Shown here: piece after piece, positions 1-12,438 of the stretch | Position numbering within the stretch: the stretch's first letter is position 1 | How the letters are laid out: each line of letters opens with the position of its first letter | Assembly (NCBI GenBank): GCA_002150815.3 | Contig: NDFF03000043.1 | Location: 496,001-560,000, forward strand | Source: Grammothele lineata | Taxonomy: Eukaryota; Basidiomycota; Agaricomycetes; Polyporales; Polyporaceae | Reading direction: 5' to 3' | Length of the DNA: 64,000 bases | Program-made: the position numbers and the translations under genes | The notes under the pieces: generated by a model | What the model saw: only the letters and a program-made list of their open reading frames with translations | What the model was told of the DNA's origin: nothing | Databases searched by the model: none

Positions 1-869
1 CGTTGGACACTACGTTTCTCGCGTACGTCCCGGTAGGCGGCGCTTGATCGATAATCTCCAGTCCGGCCCGCCGCCCTGTCATAGTCACACGGCACAACCC
101 GGGTAAGCTGACGCCTGACGCCCGAAGCCCGAAGCCCGAGTACGCGGCGAATCGCTGGCATGGCCCTAGTACGCCAACTTCACTGTGTACTAGTAGCGCC
201 ATCTAGGGCAGAGGGCAGAACGCGCTGTGGTCCGCCGCATCCGTCAATAAGTGCAATGGAGAGAGTCTAGAGGGCGATGCGCTCTTCACATGGTCCCGGA
301 CATATGAGTGGGAGGCGCGCTGCGTCATTCACAGGGCGTGTTACCTCGCGAACTCTCGGACAGGCAACGATGGTACCCACTAGGTGAGCCCCAATTTACT
401 GCAGCGCCTTCGAGATAGAGGCCTGAACTCATTTGCGCAGTGCATCCTTTGAGCGCCGCTATGCCACATTCTACCTCGAGCCTCCATCAGGCCACAACGA
501 GAGCCAATTTACTAACGGGAGGCTACTTGAGGACCGGGATTGCTGATCTGGGCGTGCAGACCGCGCAGAGGGTGAAGCTGGAGGTGAACGCCGCAATGAT
601 TATTGCAGCGCCTTCGATAGTCGGTGCGTTCACTTGAAAAATCACATTATGGACATGCGCCTCAACACCGGTTCCGAGTCGGACAACCGCCACATATGCA
701 CAGATACCTCAAACCTAATCTCCGCAACATGTGCTCTTGGTCAGGTTGACTCCCTGGAGGGCGCCATCTCAGCTATGTACCATAAACACTCTTATAAGGG
801 CTATGTACGTACATCCCCCCGTCTGTCGAGTCTTCTCATTCTCTATTTCGTCTGCGCTTCGTGCTAAAA
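1..869. other. No gene recognised
   Basis: Only short open frames (under 80 codons) are present, with no recognisable domain and no convincing splice pattern. A short direct repeat of a CCCGAAG unit lies near position 119-140. This stretch is probably the upstream region of the DUF6534 gene that begins at 870. Confidence 0.5.
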
Positions 870-2925
870 ATGCTCTTGCATTTTTCACGCGATGAGACCC
901 CCTTTCAGCCGAGCGCATTCATCGGCGGTCTCCAGCTCGAAATCATGTTTGCTTGCATGTGAGTTATCAGTGTTCAGAGTCAGTTACTTCTCAATGCACA
1001 TATTGCATACAGGTTATTCGGATTGACGACGCTGCAGACGTTTATGTACTTTCAGAACTACGTAGACGACAAGCGCATCATGAAGTGCTCGGTGAGTAGC
1101 AGAAACAGCAGTTAAATTTGAGCTGCATACTCAATTTAGGACGTATGTCTCTAGGTTGCATTCCTCTGGTACGCTCCCGGCAGTTCCGTTAGTATCTCTC
1201 TAATTGGGGATTATTTCTTTAGGATTCTGGAGACAGTGCATACTATCTTCGCTGTGAAATACATTTACTCTTACACTGTCATTGGGTTTGGAGACAATGC
1301 GCACCTGATCGAGATCGACTCGTACGTCTTGTAATTCTTTTCACCTACAAGTGCGCCTCTTGACTCACGGAATATTTTCATCTGTCTTTCGCAGCGGGGT
1401 AGGGGTAAGGATACATTTGGTTGTTCGACAATATTGATTGAAGCTCATTGCATCTCGCGCAGGTATCCGTTCTAAGTGGAGTAAGTGGACGGGAAGACTG
1501 GACACCATGAATCCCGCAGCTCATTGCGATCCCGCAGGCGCTGGTATCCATGATTGTACAATGGTATGTGTTATTATACCGGATACCTATGTGACGGCTT
1601 CACTTACCCATCACAATGACAGCTACTATATCTGGAGGGTCTGGATACGTCGGTGCATTCCCCCCGCTTGAGACCTCCGTCATGCTGATTAGTAGACAGT
1701 GAGCAAGAAGTCTCTTTCGTGGACGTCTGTCCTAGTGCGTTCTTCTGTTCCTAAAAGTACCCGTGTTGTACAACACACTCATTGCTTTCGTCTCACAGAC
1801 TGTCGTCAACGTGGTGATAATTGGTCCGTTGACGTCTCTCCTGATATCTGACTTGATGCTGAAACAGTTTCTCATTCAGGTTTCGGACTAGGTACTTGCA
1901 TTCCCAACCCCCGGCGTAATTACCAGCTCATGCCGGACACAGGCTCAGGAGCCATTTGCTACCACTTTCAAGGTTGGGACGGGCTACGCGGCTCTAAAAC
2001 AGCTCTTGTACGGTCGATATCCTATTTACTCCAGTGCTCTATGTGCGTTGACTGTCTTGACAGGTGATCGTTAGTGCGTCTCTCGGAAGCGCAGCTCTCG
2101 GAGACCTCATGGTTCCTGCGGCGCTCCTCTACTTCTTCAAATTCCGTGACACGGAATATCATAGGTCGCTCCTTGTGGTGTACAGTATCGTCGTTATTGC
2201 GCTAACATGTTAATTACAGGTCGTCGGTAAGCATGCTCAACAGAATTCTACTATATACAGTCAACACTGGGGTAATCACTGGGTGCGTTCGATTTCCCGA
2301 GTTCAGCAGAGGCGGTAGCTTGATCCAGATCTTACCTTACAGAGCGGTATCGTTGTTGAGCTTACTATTGGTATTTTCCTGTTTCTTTCTCGAACTCAAA
2401 GGCTCCGCTAAGACACATTGTATCCAGTTCGCTCTCGAGAGGGACAGCCTCATTTTCCTTGGAGTGGTCGCTATTCAGACGAAGCGTAAGTACTGGGCAG
2501 GAGCATATCTGATAGGATGCTGACGACTTATATGTTTCCCTGCGGCCTTGCAGTTTACGGCAACTGCTTCCTCGCATCCCTCAATGCGCGCACTCACATT
2601 CGGAACGTCGGCTCGCGAGCACATCCTAGCTCTCCTGAAGGAACGCAAAGCTTCCGACTTCAACCGATCGTGAGCCTAATTTCTCATAATATACCTTGCG
2701 TGGAAAACTCACTCCCCGTTTTTCAGAGCACAGTCTGCGTCGATATCTCCCGCACAACAGTAACGCATGTGCAGACGTCTACTTATTCACAAAATTTGAG
2801 TAAGGTAAGTTCTAAATGAATTGTCCCATACCTAAGACGCGTTTAACTCGGTCGGAATGCAGGATCGTATTGGTATTGACTCCGTGTTTGAGGATTCCGA
2901 GGGTAACAAGTCGTCGAAAGCTTGA
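870..2925 (+). CDS. DUF6534 family membrane protein A
   Basis: A polytopic membrane protein of unknown function, from a family abundant in Agaricomycetes. The frame has to be assembled over many short exons. The first transmembrane exon ends in ...MFAC and splices, via a GTGAGT donor near 957, to LFGLTTLQTFMYFQNY, the family's N-terminal signature. A 14-nt exon at 1155-1168 joins this to WILETVHTIFAVKYIYSY. Later exons give the IAIPQALVSMIVQ helix, a SLGSAALGDLMVPAALLYFF helix, MLNRILLYTVNTG and VYGNCFLASLNAR, which together form the DUF6534 core. The last exon ends IDSVFEDSEGNKSSKA and stops at 2925. The ATG at 870 is the nearest in-frame start; the few residues before the first helix are uncertain. 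Some middle exons (about 1390-2000) are not fully resolved, but I see no clear disabling lesion. Confidence 0.72.
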
Positions 2926-3759
2926 TTTTGATGCGTCCACCAGCCCGGCATACCTACTACAGACCAGGACGATCGATCGTGATAGCATACGATGATGACA
3001 TTGGATTACGGTCAATGGACTATACGCTCAACGCAAACTCACTGAATAGGCCGAGATGCCACCGGTACTCCGGAGGGTGCGCCCCATGTGAGCCTCCGCA
3101 GGCGTCTGGATAGTATCGCGGCCCCAGGTTATGAGGCACCCGGGAACCGGAACATGTACAACCGGCGTAGACGCTTTGAGCGGTGCACGGGTTGCTTTGG
3201 CCATATTGGTATCCCATCCTTAAGGCGTCAAGTGGCATGTGCTCGGTCACAGTTAGGGTTTGAACTCTATGTACATTGGCGACAGAGAGGTATACATGCT
3301 TACATCCGACCTCCGACAACACTCTTCACAATGATTCTAGTCAGGTACATCATCTCAAACGTCCCCTTGCATTTACAGACACGACATCTGGAGGCGAGAT
3401 ACCCTTTACCGTGTTCCCACGCAGGAACTTCCGAAGCCTAGAACGAGACTCCAGAGGGCGTGGCGAAGTCCGGAATGTGATACACAGAACGCACATCGCA
3501 TCTATCAGCGTTAACGTTCAGAACCCGCGAAGCAAGCGCACATTCTCAGCCCTTCCGGACTCGATTAGATCCGACATGCACGGCCTAACCGCGTCACTGA
3601 AGTTCAAGTCAAAGTACCCTCTCCATACAGTCCGCTCACCTGGGATAGCGTCGCGAGCGCCTCGAATGCGCGCACAGCGTGAGAAAACACGTTAGTCAGC
3701 GTTTAAGACGTTATATAGCGTTCTCTGGCGACCAAAACCTCCTCTTCAATTCCCGAACT
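2926..3759. other. Intergenic, no gene recognised
   Basis: Overlapping open frames of 60-140 codons occur on both strands, without family signatures or a splice pattern. It lies between DUF6534 gene A and the P450 and probably carries the P450 promoter. Confidence 0.45.
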
Positions 3760-6076
3760 ATGCATCAAACGAAGGAAGTCCTTGCTGTTCTTGTTTTTTT
3801 GGCGGCGGTACGTGTGGATACTCTAGCGTTCTACGCTCAAGCTGACGTAATATCTCAGGTCGCCCAGCAAATCTTCAAGCGGTTCGAGACCTATTCTCTC
3901 CTTGCGCATGCCGCGCTTCTCCATGGGCCCCCTTTGGTCGCCTACGCTCTCCTCTTCCCAACTGGTTGCAGGATACTAACGGATCTCCTGCTCACCTATG
4001 CGACTTACCTAGGGGCGCTCTCCGTTTTCACTCTCCTGTATCGAATCTCGCCGTTCCACCCCCTCGCCCATTACCCAGGACCGTTTGGCAGCAAACTCTC
4101 GCAGTGGTACGGAGCGTGCATATCGTGGGGCGGATATGAGCACCTCCACATCGCCAACCTGCACGAGCGCTATGGCGATATTGTGCGTATCGGTGCGTGC
4201 TATACTTTTCCTGCCTTCCGTCATAACGCTTCCCGCTGATGTCGCACCTTTTCCGGCTCTACCCCGCTTCTCTGTGCAGGTCCAAACGAGATCTCCATCC
4301 GCGACGTCGCAGCAGTAGCGCCTGTGATGGGTGCGGGCTCCGACTTCGCCAAAGGTCCACGTGCGTAATCAGCCCTCTCTGAGAGCTTCGCTAGGGACCC
4401 TTCGGAGCGCTGACCGCACTTGACCGAATTCGCAGAATACGTCGGGAGGATGCTGAGCGACGGCGTGCATCTCCCTCTGATCGGCATCATGGATACGGAG
4501 GAGCACATACGGCGGCGGCGTGTGTGGAACAAGGCGCTCAGCGCGAGCGCGCTGCGCGATTACGAGCCCACGATCGCAGCCCGCGCGCGCGTGCTCGTCG
4601 ATACGCTACGCCGGCAGAAGGGAGAAATCGTCCTCGGGCGGTTCTTCAATTTCTTCGCGTGAGTGAGGTTCGCTGGTTTTTTTCGGGTTGTTCCTATCCC
4701 GGTATGCGCTGTGCCGTTAGGGGGCTCCGGGCATACTCCATGTGGCGCTGACGTGACGGTTGACAGGTATGACTTCATGTGCGACATGGCGTGAGTTCCG
4801 TTACCTTGAGTGACACATTCTCTCCCGACTGATGGCGCGTGCTTGCTGTAGGTTCGGGGGTGGCTCCGAGCTCCTGCGGGACGGGGACTCCAACAACGTG
4901 TGGAGAGTGCTCGATGAAGGCATGACGTACGCATCTCAAGCTCGCACTCGAACTTGCGTGCCGGCTGACACACACATTCGTTGACAGCGTCGGCACGTTC
5001 CTCGCGCACGTGCCATGGCTCTCCGTATACCTCCGCCACATCCCCGCCGCGGTCAGACCTCTCGAGATCCTCATCAACCAGTGCAGGACTTTGACCGAGC
5101 ACCGGATCAAGCGGGGGTCGATGCGGCGCGACCTGTTTCATTACCTTGTACGTACAGTCCCCTTCCGTCGTCCCATTTTGGATGCTAACGTTTGCGCAGA
5201 ATAACGAAGACGTCCAGGACAAGAGTACCGCGCCTGTCCCGATACGTCAGCTCACCGACGATGGCTGTCTCGTCGTCGTAGCAGGTTCTGACACGACATC
5301 GAGCACGATGACGACCTTGTTCTTCCTCCTCCTCACACATCCCGACGCATACGTGCGCCTGAAGGCCGAGGTCGACAAGTTCTACCCGCCTGGCGAGGAT
5401 GCGTACAACCCGAAACACCATCGTAATATGCATTATCTTAACGCCGTAATGTGAGTTTCGGCTTCAGGTATCTCGTAAGGGGACGAGGCATACTAATATC
5501 ATCGTTGTCCTACAGTAACGAAGCAATGCGCGTATTGCCGCCGGTGCCCAACGGCAGCCAAAGAATGGTACCGCACCACAGTAAAGGCGCGACGGTGGGA
5601 AAGCAGTACGTCTTCCCGTGTTCTCCCTAATTTTTGCTCCCTCGAGCTCATATCTTTGCTCCTCAAGTTTCATCCCCCCCGGAACAGCAATCTGGGTCCA
5701 CTGCTACTCCCTCCATCGAGACCCTCGCAACTTCTCCCCACACCCAACCTCCTTCTGGCCCGACCGCTGGCTAATCGCCTCCGGGGCCGCCTCCCTCTCC
5801 TCCTACCCCTCCCTCCTCGTCTCCGGCGGCCCCCGGGGCGAGCACACTAGCTTCGTGCACAACGAGGAAGCGTTCATACCGTTCGCAGCGGGCCCGATGA
5901 ACTGCGTGGGGAAGAACCTGGCGTTGCTGGAGATGCGCACGGTGGTGTGTGCGGTGGTGCAGAGTATGGACTTTGTGCTGAGGGAGGGGTGGGATGCGAG
6001 TTCGTACGAGCGGGAGTATAAGGCGTACCTTGTGGCTACGCGCCCGAAGGTGCCTGTAACGGTGGTTCCGCGGTAG
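3760..6076 (+). CDS. Cytochrome P450 monooxygenase 1
   Basis: A haem-thiolate monooxygenase, expected to be anchored in the endoplasmic reticulum. The long N-terminus has several hydrophobic segments, then the proline-rich hinge HPLAHYPGPFGSKLSQWYG. Exons with clean donors and acceptors follow: GDIVRIG/PNEISIRDVAAV, EYVGRMLSDG...HIRRRRVWNKALS (C-helix WxxxR-like region), YDFMCDMA/FGGGSELL, the I-helix AGSDTTSSTMTTLFF, the K-helix ExxR as NEAMR, then FWPDRW (PERF-like region). The haem loop is FAAGPMNCVG with the cysteine ligand. The usual arginine of FxxGxRxCxG is replaced by methionine, a variation I recall in basidiomycete P450s. I see no frameshift. The start is the ATG at 3760; an in-frame ATG at 3679 is less likely because the added residues look like untranslated leader. 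The substrate is unknown. The gene converges on the hydrolase gene on the opposite strand. Confidence 0.88.
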
Positions 6077-6552
6077 ACGAGGTGTACGAGTTGTTGCGTA
6101 GTATTACTTCTTGGTTCAATTCAGAATCCCTTTTCTCTTCCTTGGAACGGCGGTCGTGCGTTAGTGCAACACGCGAGACGAAGCAGTGCGCGCTAATATA
6201 CGAGCAGCGCGAATGAGGACTCCATCGACGCTGCAGTATGTTCAACGTAATTAGAAGTCGTACATTCACAGGGCCCGAGGCGACGTCTAGAGGATGAATA
6301 AATAATCCTCAACGCCGTGCGAGAGAATCGCGGAACGCTGAACGGCCACTGGCAACCAGGGATAGTCTACCCTCGACCCGTTCTCGACGTCCGAGTCTTC
6401 GCCAACGGCACGAGCATATAACATGTGATTCCGGGAAGGGTACATCTTTACACAAAATCCTCCACCCAGTGTTCCCAGTACGTCAATAGACCAACGGAAG
6501 ATCGCAGCACACATTCACGCTCCATATAGAGAAACTACTCATCATCTACAGT
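6077..6552. other. Convergent 3' intergenic region
   Basis: About 480 bases between the stop codons of the converging P450 and hydrolase genes. No coding signal is seen; it presumably holds the 3' untranslated regions of both. Confidence 0.5.
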
Positions 6553-7948
6553 CTATAGTCTAGATGCAACACGACCATAGTCCGTCAACACAATGTTCCA
6601 TATAGCCAGCGCAAGCCCGCGGGGGTTCTCCTGCACGACTAGATGGCCAGACTTCGGTACCGTAGTCACGGACCGCATAGGGCGGCCTTCTTCTCGCGAC
6701 ACGATGGCGTTCTGTACTTCTTCTGGGCTGCCGTAGAACGTCAGTTTCCTCATCCACTCGAAGGACGGACAGAAGGAAGGAAGGAAGGAAGGAAGGAAGG
6801 AAGAAAGGATACTCACAAGAGGTCTTTCCTCGCGCCGTAGATGGTGTGCACGGGGATGGTCTCGCAAAAGTCTTTCAACAGCTCGAGCGACACCCACCCG
6901 TTCTCCTGGAACGTGTAGCCAGCGTACTCGTTTCGCCGCGTAGCGGAGAGAGTCACGCCCGACTGCATATCAGGGTACGTTGTAGTAGGGAGGTTGCAAA
7001 GCGCATGGTCCTGTACGGAACAACTCATGATGAGCGGATACCCGCAAGTCCCAGCAGGGTAAGCGAGCCAGTAAGACGTACCACGTATTCCTTGAGGACG
7101 CGCGGGTCCCAGTACCGCCACGGAGAGTGCCGCGCCAGCCACTCGCGCGCAGCATCGCGCGAGCTCCAGACGTCCTTGCGGATCTTCACGCCCTCCATCG
7201 CGCGGTGCAGCACCGGCTCGGACTTGACGAACGTGGCGTACCTCTCGCGCGTCATCATGGTGGGCTCGACGAGAACGAGCGTCGAGAACGGCAGGCGGTG
7301 GAGAGGAAACCCCGATAGCGCCCACGTTCTGCGAGTCGCGGGGGCGTTCAGGTCGCGTTGCAGTGGGAGCTGAAACGAGGACTACGTACATTGCGCATGC
7401 TCCCGCGGAGTGGCCTATCCCTACGATGCTCGCTCCTTTCGACATCAAACCCGATTGGAAGAGTATGTTCGCAGAGCGCGCCCATTGGGGCGAAGCTGCG
7501 ATGCGGACGCGACATGACCGTCTATCCCGCGGCAAATAGTTATAGGAGCAGTACTTGGCACTCACTGTAGCCATCTGGAACAGCATCAAGGAGGCGCGGG
7601 TCGTTGAGGACGGCTCCCTCTCCATGACTGGGGCAATCCATGGCCCAGAACTCTTCGATCAGGAACGCGTCCGTCGGTGTCGAGTCTTGCGCCTGGAACA
7701 GGTCGTCTGCAGTAGCAGACCAGACCTCTTTGTCTGCACAGGGTCATTTCAGCACTTAGTTGTAATGGAGTCGTACGAGATAGTAAGTACTTACGAGAGC
7801 CGACTGCATGAAGCGCGAATACGACGACGCGTCGTGCGTTTGTGGGTGCCGCGGGGGGGAGACGCCGAGGCCGGTAGCGTACGAAGGTAAGGGTGAGCCT
7901 GCCCTCTTCCTCAGGACCCGCCAAGGTGAAGTTCGTGGATTGCAGCAT
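6553..7948 (-). CDS. Alpha/beta hydrolase
   Basis: A serine hydrolase of the alpha/beta fold, spliced from about six exons on the minus strand. The first exon starts MLQSTNFTLAGPEEEG and leads to the strand VVVFALHAVGSHKEVW. Then comes FWAMDCPSHGEGAVLND, like the D-x-x-x-HGxS segment after beta-4. The nucleophile elbow is GIGHSAGACA. The strand FSTLVLVEPTMMT follows. The C-terminal part holds IPVHTIYGARKD, the usual place of the acid residue, and VPKSGHLVVQENP with the catalytic histidine. The intron at about 6749-6816 contains a GAAG microsatellite; its acceptor is best placed so that KDLL joins KLTFYGSPEE. The family includes hydrolases of fungal toxin pathways, but the sequence alone does not give a substrate. 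A start upstream of 7948 is possible. Confidence 0.82.
6772..6803. repeat. GAAG tetranucleotide microsatellite in an intron
   Basis: About eight tandem GAAG units on the plus strand (CTTC on the coding strand). They fill about half of a roughly 68-nt intron of the alpha/beta hydrolase gene, where they supply the pyrimidine-rich stretch before the acceptor. Confidence 0.95.
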
Positions 7949-10374
7949 ATCGATATCGTTTGGAGGTAGAGGAGGGGACGTTTGTGAGCAATACTGAGAG
8001 AGGCAGGAAAACCGAAGACCATCCGCCCTCGGACAAGCTTAAGGGTGGTACCCCGGACAGCTCAAGACGAGCGCCTTCCAGTTGAGACTGGGGGCTCCGT
8101 TCGGGGGCTGGCTTCTACCCACCGTCTGGCTTCTGCAGGAACAGCGACTCTATCGGAGGGCGTCGCTGGCGTTAGGCGTCGGATACGCAGTGGACCGGGC
8201 GTTGAAACATCCCGCGAGCTGTTGCAAGACGTAAGCTTTATGGGCACTTTGTATTGGAGCGGTCACTAGACTGATCGCCGCGGGCTATCCGGCACTCCTA
8301 TTGAGTGCGGTGACGGCGGACCGGCCGGGACGGCAGGCCGCGGCTAGCGTTCAGCCGAGCCCAGAGCGCCGGAGGCTTTCGTTCTTGTCTTCCTCGATCG
8401 CGCCCGGTCACTGTCTCGACTCTCTAAAGCTCGATTCCGCTTGCCGGTACGCGGCTCGCACTGCGCCGTGGTCTGTGCGTCCGGTTTCGTCGGTCCTATT
8501 GCCAGCCCAGCTCGTTCTATCTCTGAGCCGACGCGTCTCGCAGTGCCTCTGGCGCGCGATCACAACTCCGTACGTCCGCTCCGTCAGAGCGGACAGACGC
8601 GGTTGGAAGGGAATTAATGTCCCAGAATCCTCCCTCTAATTAGGCTCACGTGTTCATGATCGTTGCGCTGCGAGAACTGTTAGTTTTCCGCGCGCGAAAT
8701 GTCACGGCGACTCCGCATAGCGATGAGTTACTCCAGGGCCTCACGGTGAAACGCTCTGCATACCACGATCGGGCACCTCGGTCAGCCTGGATCGAACTTC
8801 TGCGCCGCCGGTCGGAGGTGTGACATGCGCAGACGTCAAACTTTATGTGTTGGCTGCACGAATATGTAGAGTTTGTCTCGCAGATCTCGGAACGGAAGTT
8901 GAAGTTCGTCAATCGTCTGGATCACCGGCTCGTGAGCGATGCCCTGGGGCCTGCTGACTGCGCACCGGCCCTTGGTCGCAAGACCTCAGCGCGGTGCGTG
9001 ATAACCCGGATGTGTGGGAACGGCGGCGGAAAGGCCGACCGGGACCGGGCTTCCTCCCGAGTTCTACTCGCCTTCTCCTTCTTTGTTGACAGATTCAGGA
9101 CTGGAGACGAACGACCCGAAACTCGTTCTTGCGTTCTCCCCGGCGTTAGTCCCTGCGGCGGACTTAGATAGAGTCTTGTAAACCGATCCATGGCGAATGG
9201 CTGATGAGATTGTCTAGATTTGCGACGTCTATCGAAGAAGCACATGCAATACCTGTACAAGATCCCGGCTGTCGGGGACGTGTCTACTACATACACGGTC
9301 TCTCGGGGCTGCCGGGCATCGCGTTTTGTCTTCGCCGCAGGATCCAACATCCGCCCGTGGGGCTGAACTTGGAGCCGGTCCTCGGATCCTGAACATTAGA
9401 CGTGTCGAAATACATCGGATCCATCAGGAACAAGGGCAGGTGTGCTCAATTGGCTCGACGAGAGGGGACATACCTATCAATGTGAAACTACAACATCCGA
9501 TAGTTGCGTTTGTATTCGCGTTGAACTGGAGAATATACAATGAACAAATGAGTTGGAGGACCCTGGTGCGAAAGACGAAGTACAAGCTTCGTCAGCTCGT
9601 GCGTATTGTGCTTGATAAAGTGCTGAAACGAATATTGAAGTCCGCGTCTCAAGGCTACACGGAGCTGGTCTCGATGATGCCACCGGAGAGCGCCTGCGTC
9701 CTTCATCGAACTGAACGATACAATCGTCCCAGACATACTTGAGTATGTTTTGGAGTGTAGGATATGTATACGACGATGGACTCGAGAAGCATACTAATTG
9801 GGCACGCCGCATAGGCACCTACTGTCTCGGTATCTTCTTGCATCCCGTGATCTTGGAACCGGATGCGATGAACTCACGCGGACTCACGTCACGATAATTG
9901 GCAGGTAAATTGACAGCATCAAGATCACAAAAAAGAGCTCTGGTATACCGGCTTCCGTCTCGAGGACAAAGGTAACATATCCAGTCGTGCGATATGTAGG
10001 TTGGAGGGGGCCGATGGTAGTGAGACGGAGACTCGATAATCGCTTTTGTACCCTATACACAGGAGACTAGCTGACAACGAGGAGGAGAGGGCGCGAGCGG
10101 GCGGACATGGTGGTGGTATGAGGGCAAAAGCGCGAAGAGCGCGGGACACAGCGAGCGTACAGTACAACAACGAATCACGTGCTACGCGCGAGCTCGGATC
10201 GGAAGGCACCAGATTCCAACACGATATTCGTAGAGAGCATATCTGGTAACTAGAAAGTGTGACTGCCTGCGTCGACGGAGAAATATCGGGCCACATCCCC
10301 GTACGATTGGTTCACGCTACCTCGAGAGTACGTTTGTCGTCAGCATTGTAACCCCACTGGCCCTTTGTGACTCA
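7949..10374. other. Intergenic, no supported gene
   Basis: About 2.4 kb with only unsupported short frames. On the minus strand around 9,840-10,060 one frame stays open for some 70 codons and another gives a hydrophobic run ending near a GTGAGT donor. These conflict and match no family I know. A 142-codon minus frame at 8922-9350 is rich in Arg and Ser and looks non-coding. The stretch could hold a decayed gene. Confidence 0.4.
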
Positions 10375-12438
10375 TCAGCCAGTGCCTCGATCAAACCGGA
10401 ATCTACTGACCTCGCGCGAAAGCCCATCGGCCTCAGTCACAGACGAAGACTGTATCTTGTCAATGTGGATCTCAACCCCAGTAGATCCCGGCGTGCTCCC
10501 AAAGCTTCCAGAAGCGGCGAGCGAGCTAGGCGTGACGTGCTGCAGAGGTATCGACGTTGCTGCCTTTCGATGGGATACGTCTCGCATGCTGCGTCGCACG
10601 TTGAGCGTCGCAAGCAGCGAGTTTGCGTAAACTATAACAGCACTCGTCGTTAGCCGGATTTCGCAACATGTAAACGCAACTCCTTGTGACGTACGGCGGC
10701 CGATAATGAAAAAGAAACAGATGTAGACGAGCGTGTCCGGGAGGGTTACGACTGTAATGAGCGACAGAACGGCAATGGTGCTGGATTACTCGTGAGCGTG
10801 AGCGTGTAAACAAGGATATGAAAGGAGCTTTACCCCGTCAAGAGGCCAGTGTTGACAGCAAACAGTATCTGTGTCGATCACAATGAGGAGTCATGCCGGG
10901 CGTACGATATGTAGTACGCTCTCGTACCAGCTTGTTCACCAATATGTTCGAGCTACGCACGCAGAGTTGGTGAGCGTAAGCAGTATGCAGATATGATAGC
11001 TCCTTACCTCTCAAAACCTGTCTTAGACATTTGAAGTATCATGCATAAACTCGCCGCTATTGCAACATCCGCAGAGACAGCTAGCGCATTGACTGAGATT
11101 GACAAGCCCTGTTGTTGGGAATGAGCTCTACATCCGCTGCTTCCGCTAGACCCTATACTTTACCTTCACTTCCGACGCTTGCGACCATGTTGTAAACGAG
11201 ATGCTGGAGTATTTCTTTAGTTATGTTACGAGGTTACGTATGAAACTACGTACGCCTTGGCTACATACACTATGCGAGGCAAAAGGCGCGTAAGCGGAGA
11301 ACATACGAGTGTAAATATATCTCAACTCACCTAACGAGGTTACTGCACGGTCCGCCATACACCCCTCGTCAATGAATATGCAGCTTGATTGCCATATTAC
11401 ACGTACCAAAGCCCGCGATAACCAATACGCCCTATTGGAACATCTCGGTCTAGCTAGACCTCACTATGAATGGGTCGAAAGACTCACAACAGGTACCGCC
11501 AGCCATGCCATGTGTCTCCCGACTATAGGCGTGAGTTATTAATGACTATGGTCGGCATGCAAATACCAGGGAATATACGTACGCTTGTGGATGCGCATTA
11601 CAAAGAAACTATCGAGAGCGTTTCAGATATGATGTTAGAAGCAACAAAGCGCGACGCACCTCTGAACCATAAGGCCCGTTACGGTCTTAATGAAGACGCG
11701 AGGAACATTAGCTCTCATTTGTGTACAACAGGTAGAAGCTCTCCCAGATATTCACCTGGAGCAGCACTTGTATGACGATAGTGCTAGATAAGTTCAATAG
11801 AGCATTGGGGAGCCCGTACGTCGAGACAGAGTACCAGTACACTTCATCATGCTCCAAGTGAGCTCCGACGAGAACGCTCTTAACGTAAACCAATGTATGA
11901 GAACGCACCAGTATGGGATATCAATGCCTGCGCGGGGACTCATGAGCAACGCGTTCTAGGAATGAATCGTAACGAGAATGGAGTCGGACGACGCACCTGA
12001 TGGGCGGTGTCCGTAGCCCACACGCCCAACACCTGACGGGCGGGTTAGCCAGTGCTCGTATTGGCGCTATGGGGAGGTATTAATCGAGGTAACGAGAACG
12101 ACTTACCAGCCCCTTCAACAGTGGTCTGTCTTGGGGGTAGTTGATGAAGTAGAAGTAAGTCTGCGAACATGTTACTGGCGCAAAGAGGAAAGTGTGTCTA
12201 TAATGCAGAAGGCACTGAGGGAGTTAAGGTGGACGTACCACCGTACAACCTGAGAAGACGTTGCGTGAGTTATGCGTCTTTGAACGCAGATAGGGAGAGA
12301 TATAATGCTCACACTGCGGAGAGAATTACTCCGATGACCAGGGAGCCTATCCTGTGTACAAGGAACCCAACACGTGAGCTTCGGTACTGAGCGCATAGCG
12401 AATTCAGTTGAAACGTACGTTCCGTCGATAGGAGCCAT
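10375..12438 (-). CDS. DUF6534 family membrane protein B
   Basis: A polytopic membrane protein of unknown function, read on the minus strand. Exon 1 (12419-12438) encodes MAPIDGT and splices to exon 2 (12313-12351), which gives IGSLVIGVILSAV. An 11-nt exon (12239-12249) then adds LYG, and the next exon gives SQTYFYFINYPQDRPLLKGL, the family signature. Further exons give LGVWATDTAHQ, LLNLSSTIVIQVLLQ and ILFAVNTGLLTG. AIAVLSLITVVTLPDTLVY and VYANSLLATLNVRRSMRDV form the DUF6534 core. The protein ends in a Ser/Thr-rich cytoplasmic tail (VEIHIDKIQSSSVTEADG...RFDRGTG). The exon pattern around 11,700-11,950 is not fully resolved. No disabling lesion is seen in the resolved exons. Confidence 0.8.

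Noticed and set aside
6813..7625. Single 270-codon minus-strand protein
   Set aside because: It reads through several introns of the alpha/beta hydrolase and mixes frames; the spliced model restores the family motifs.
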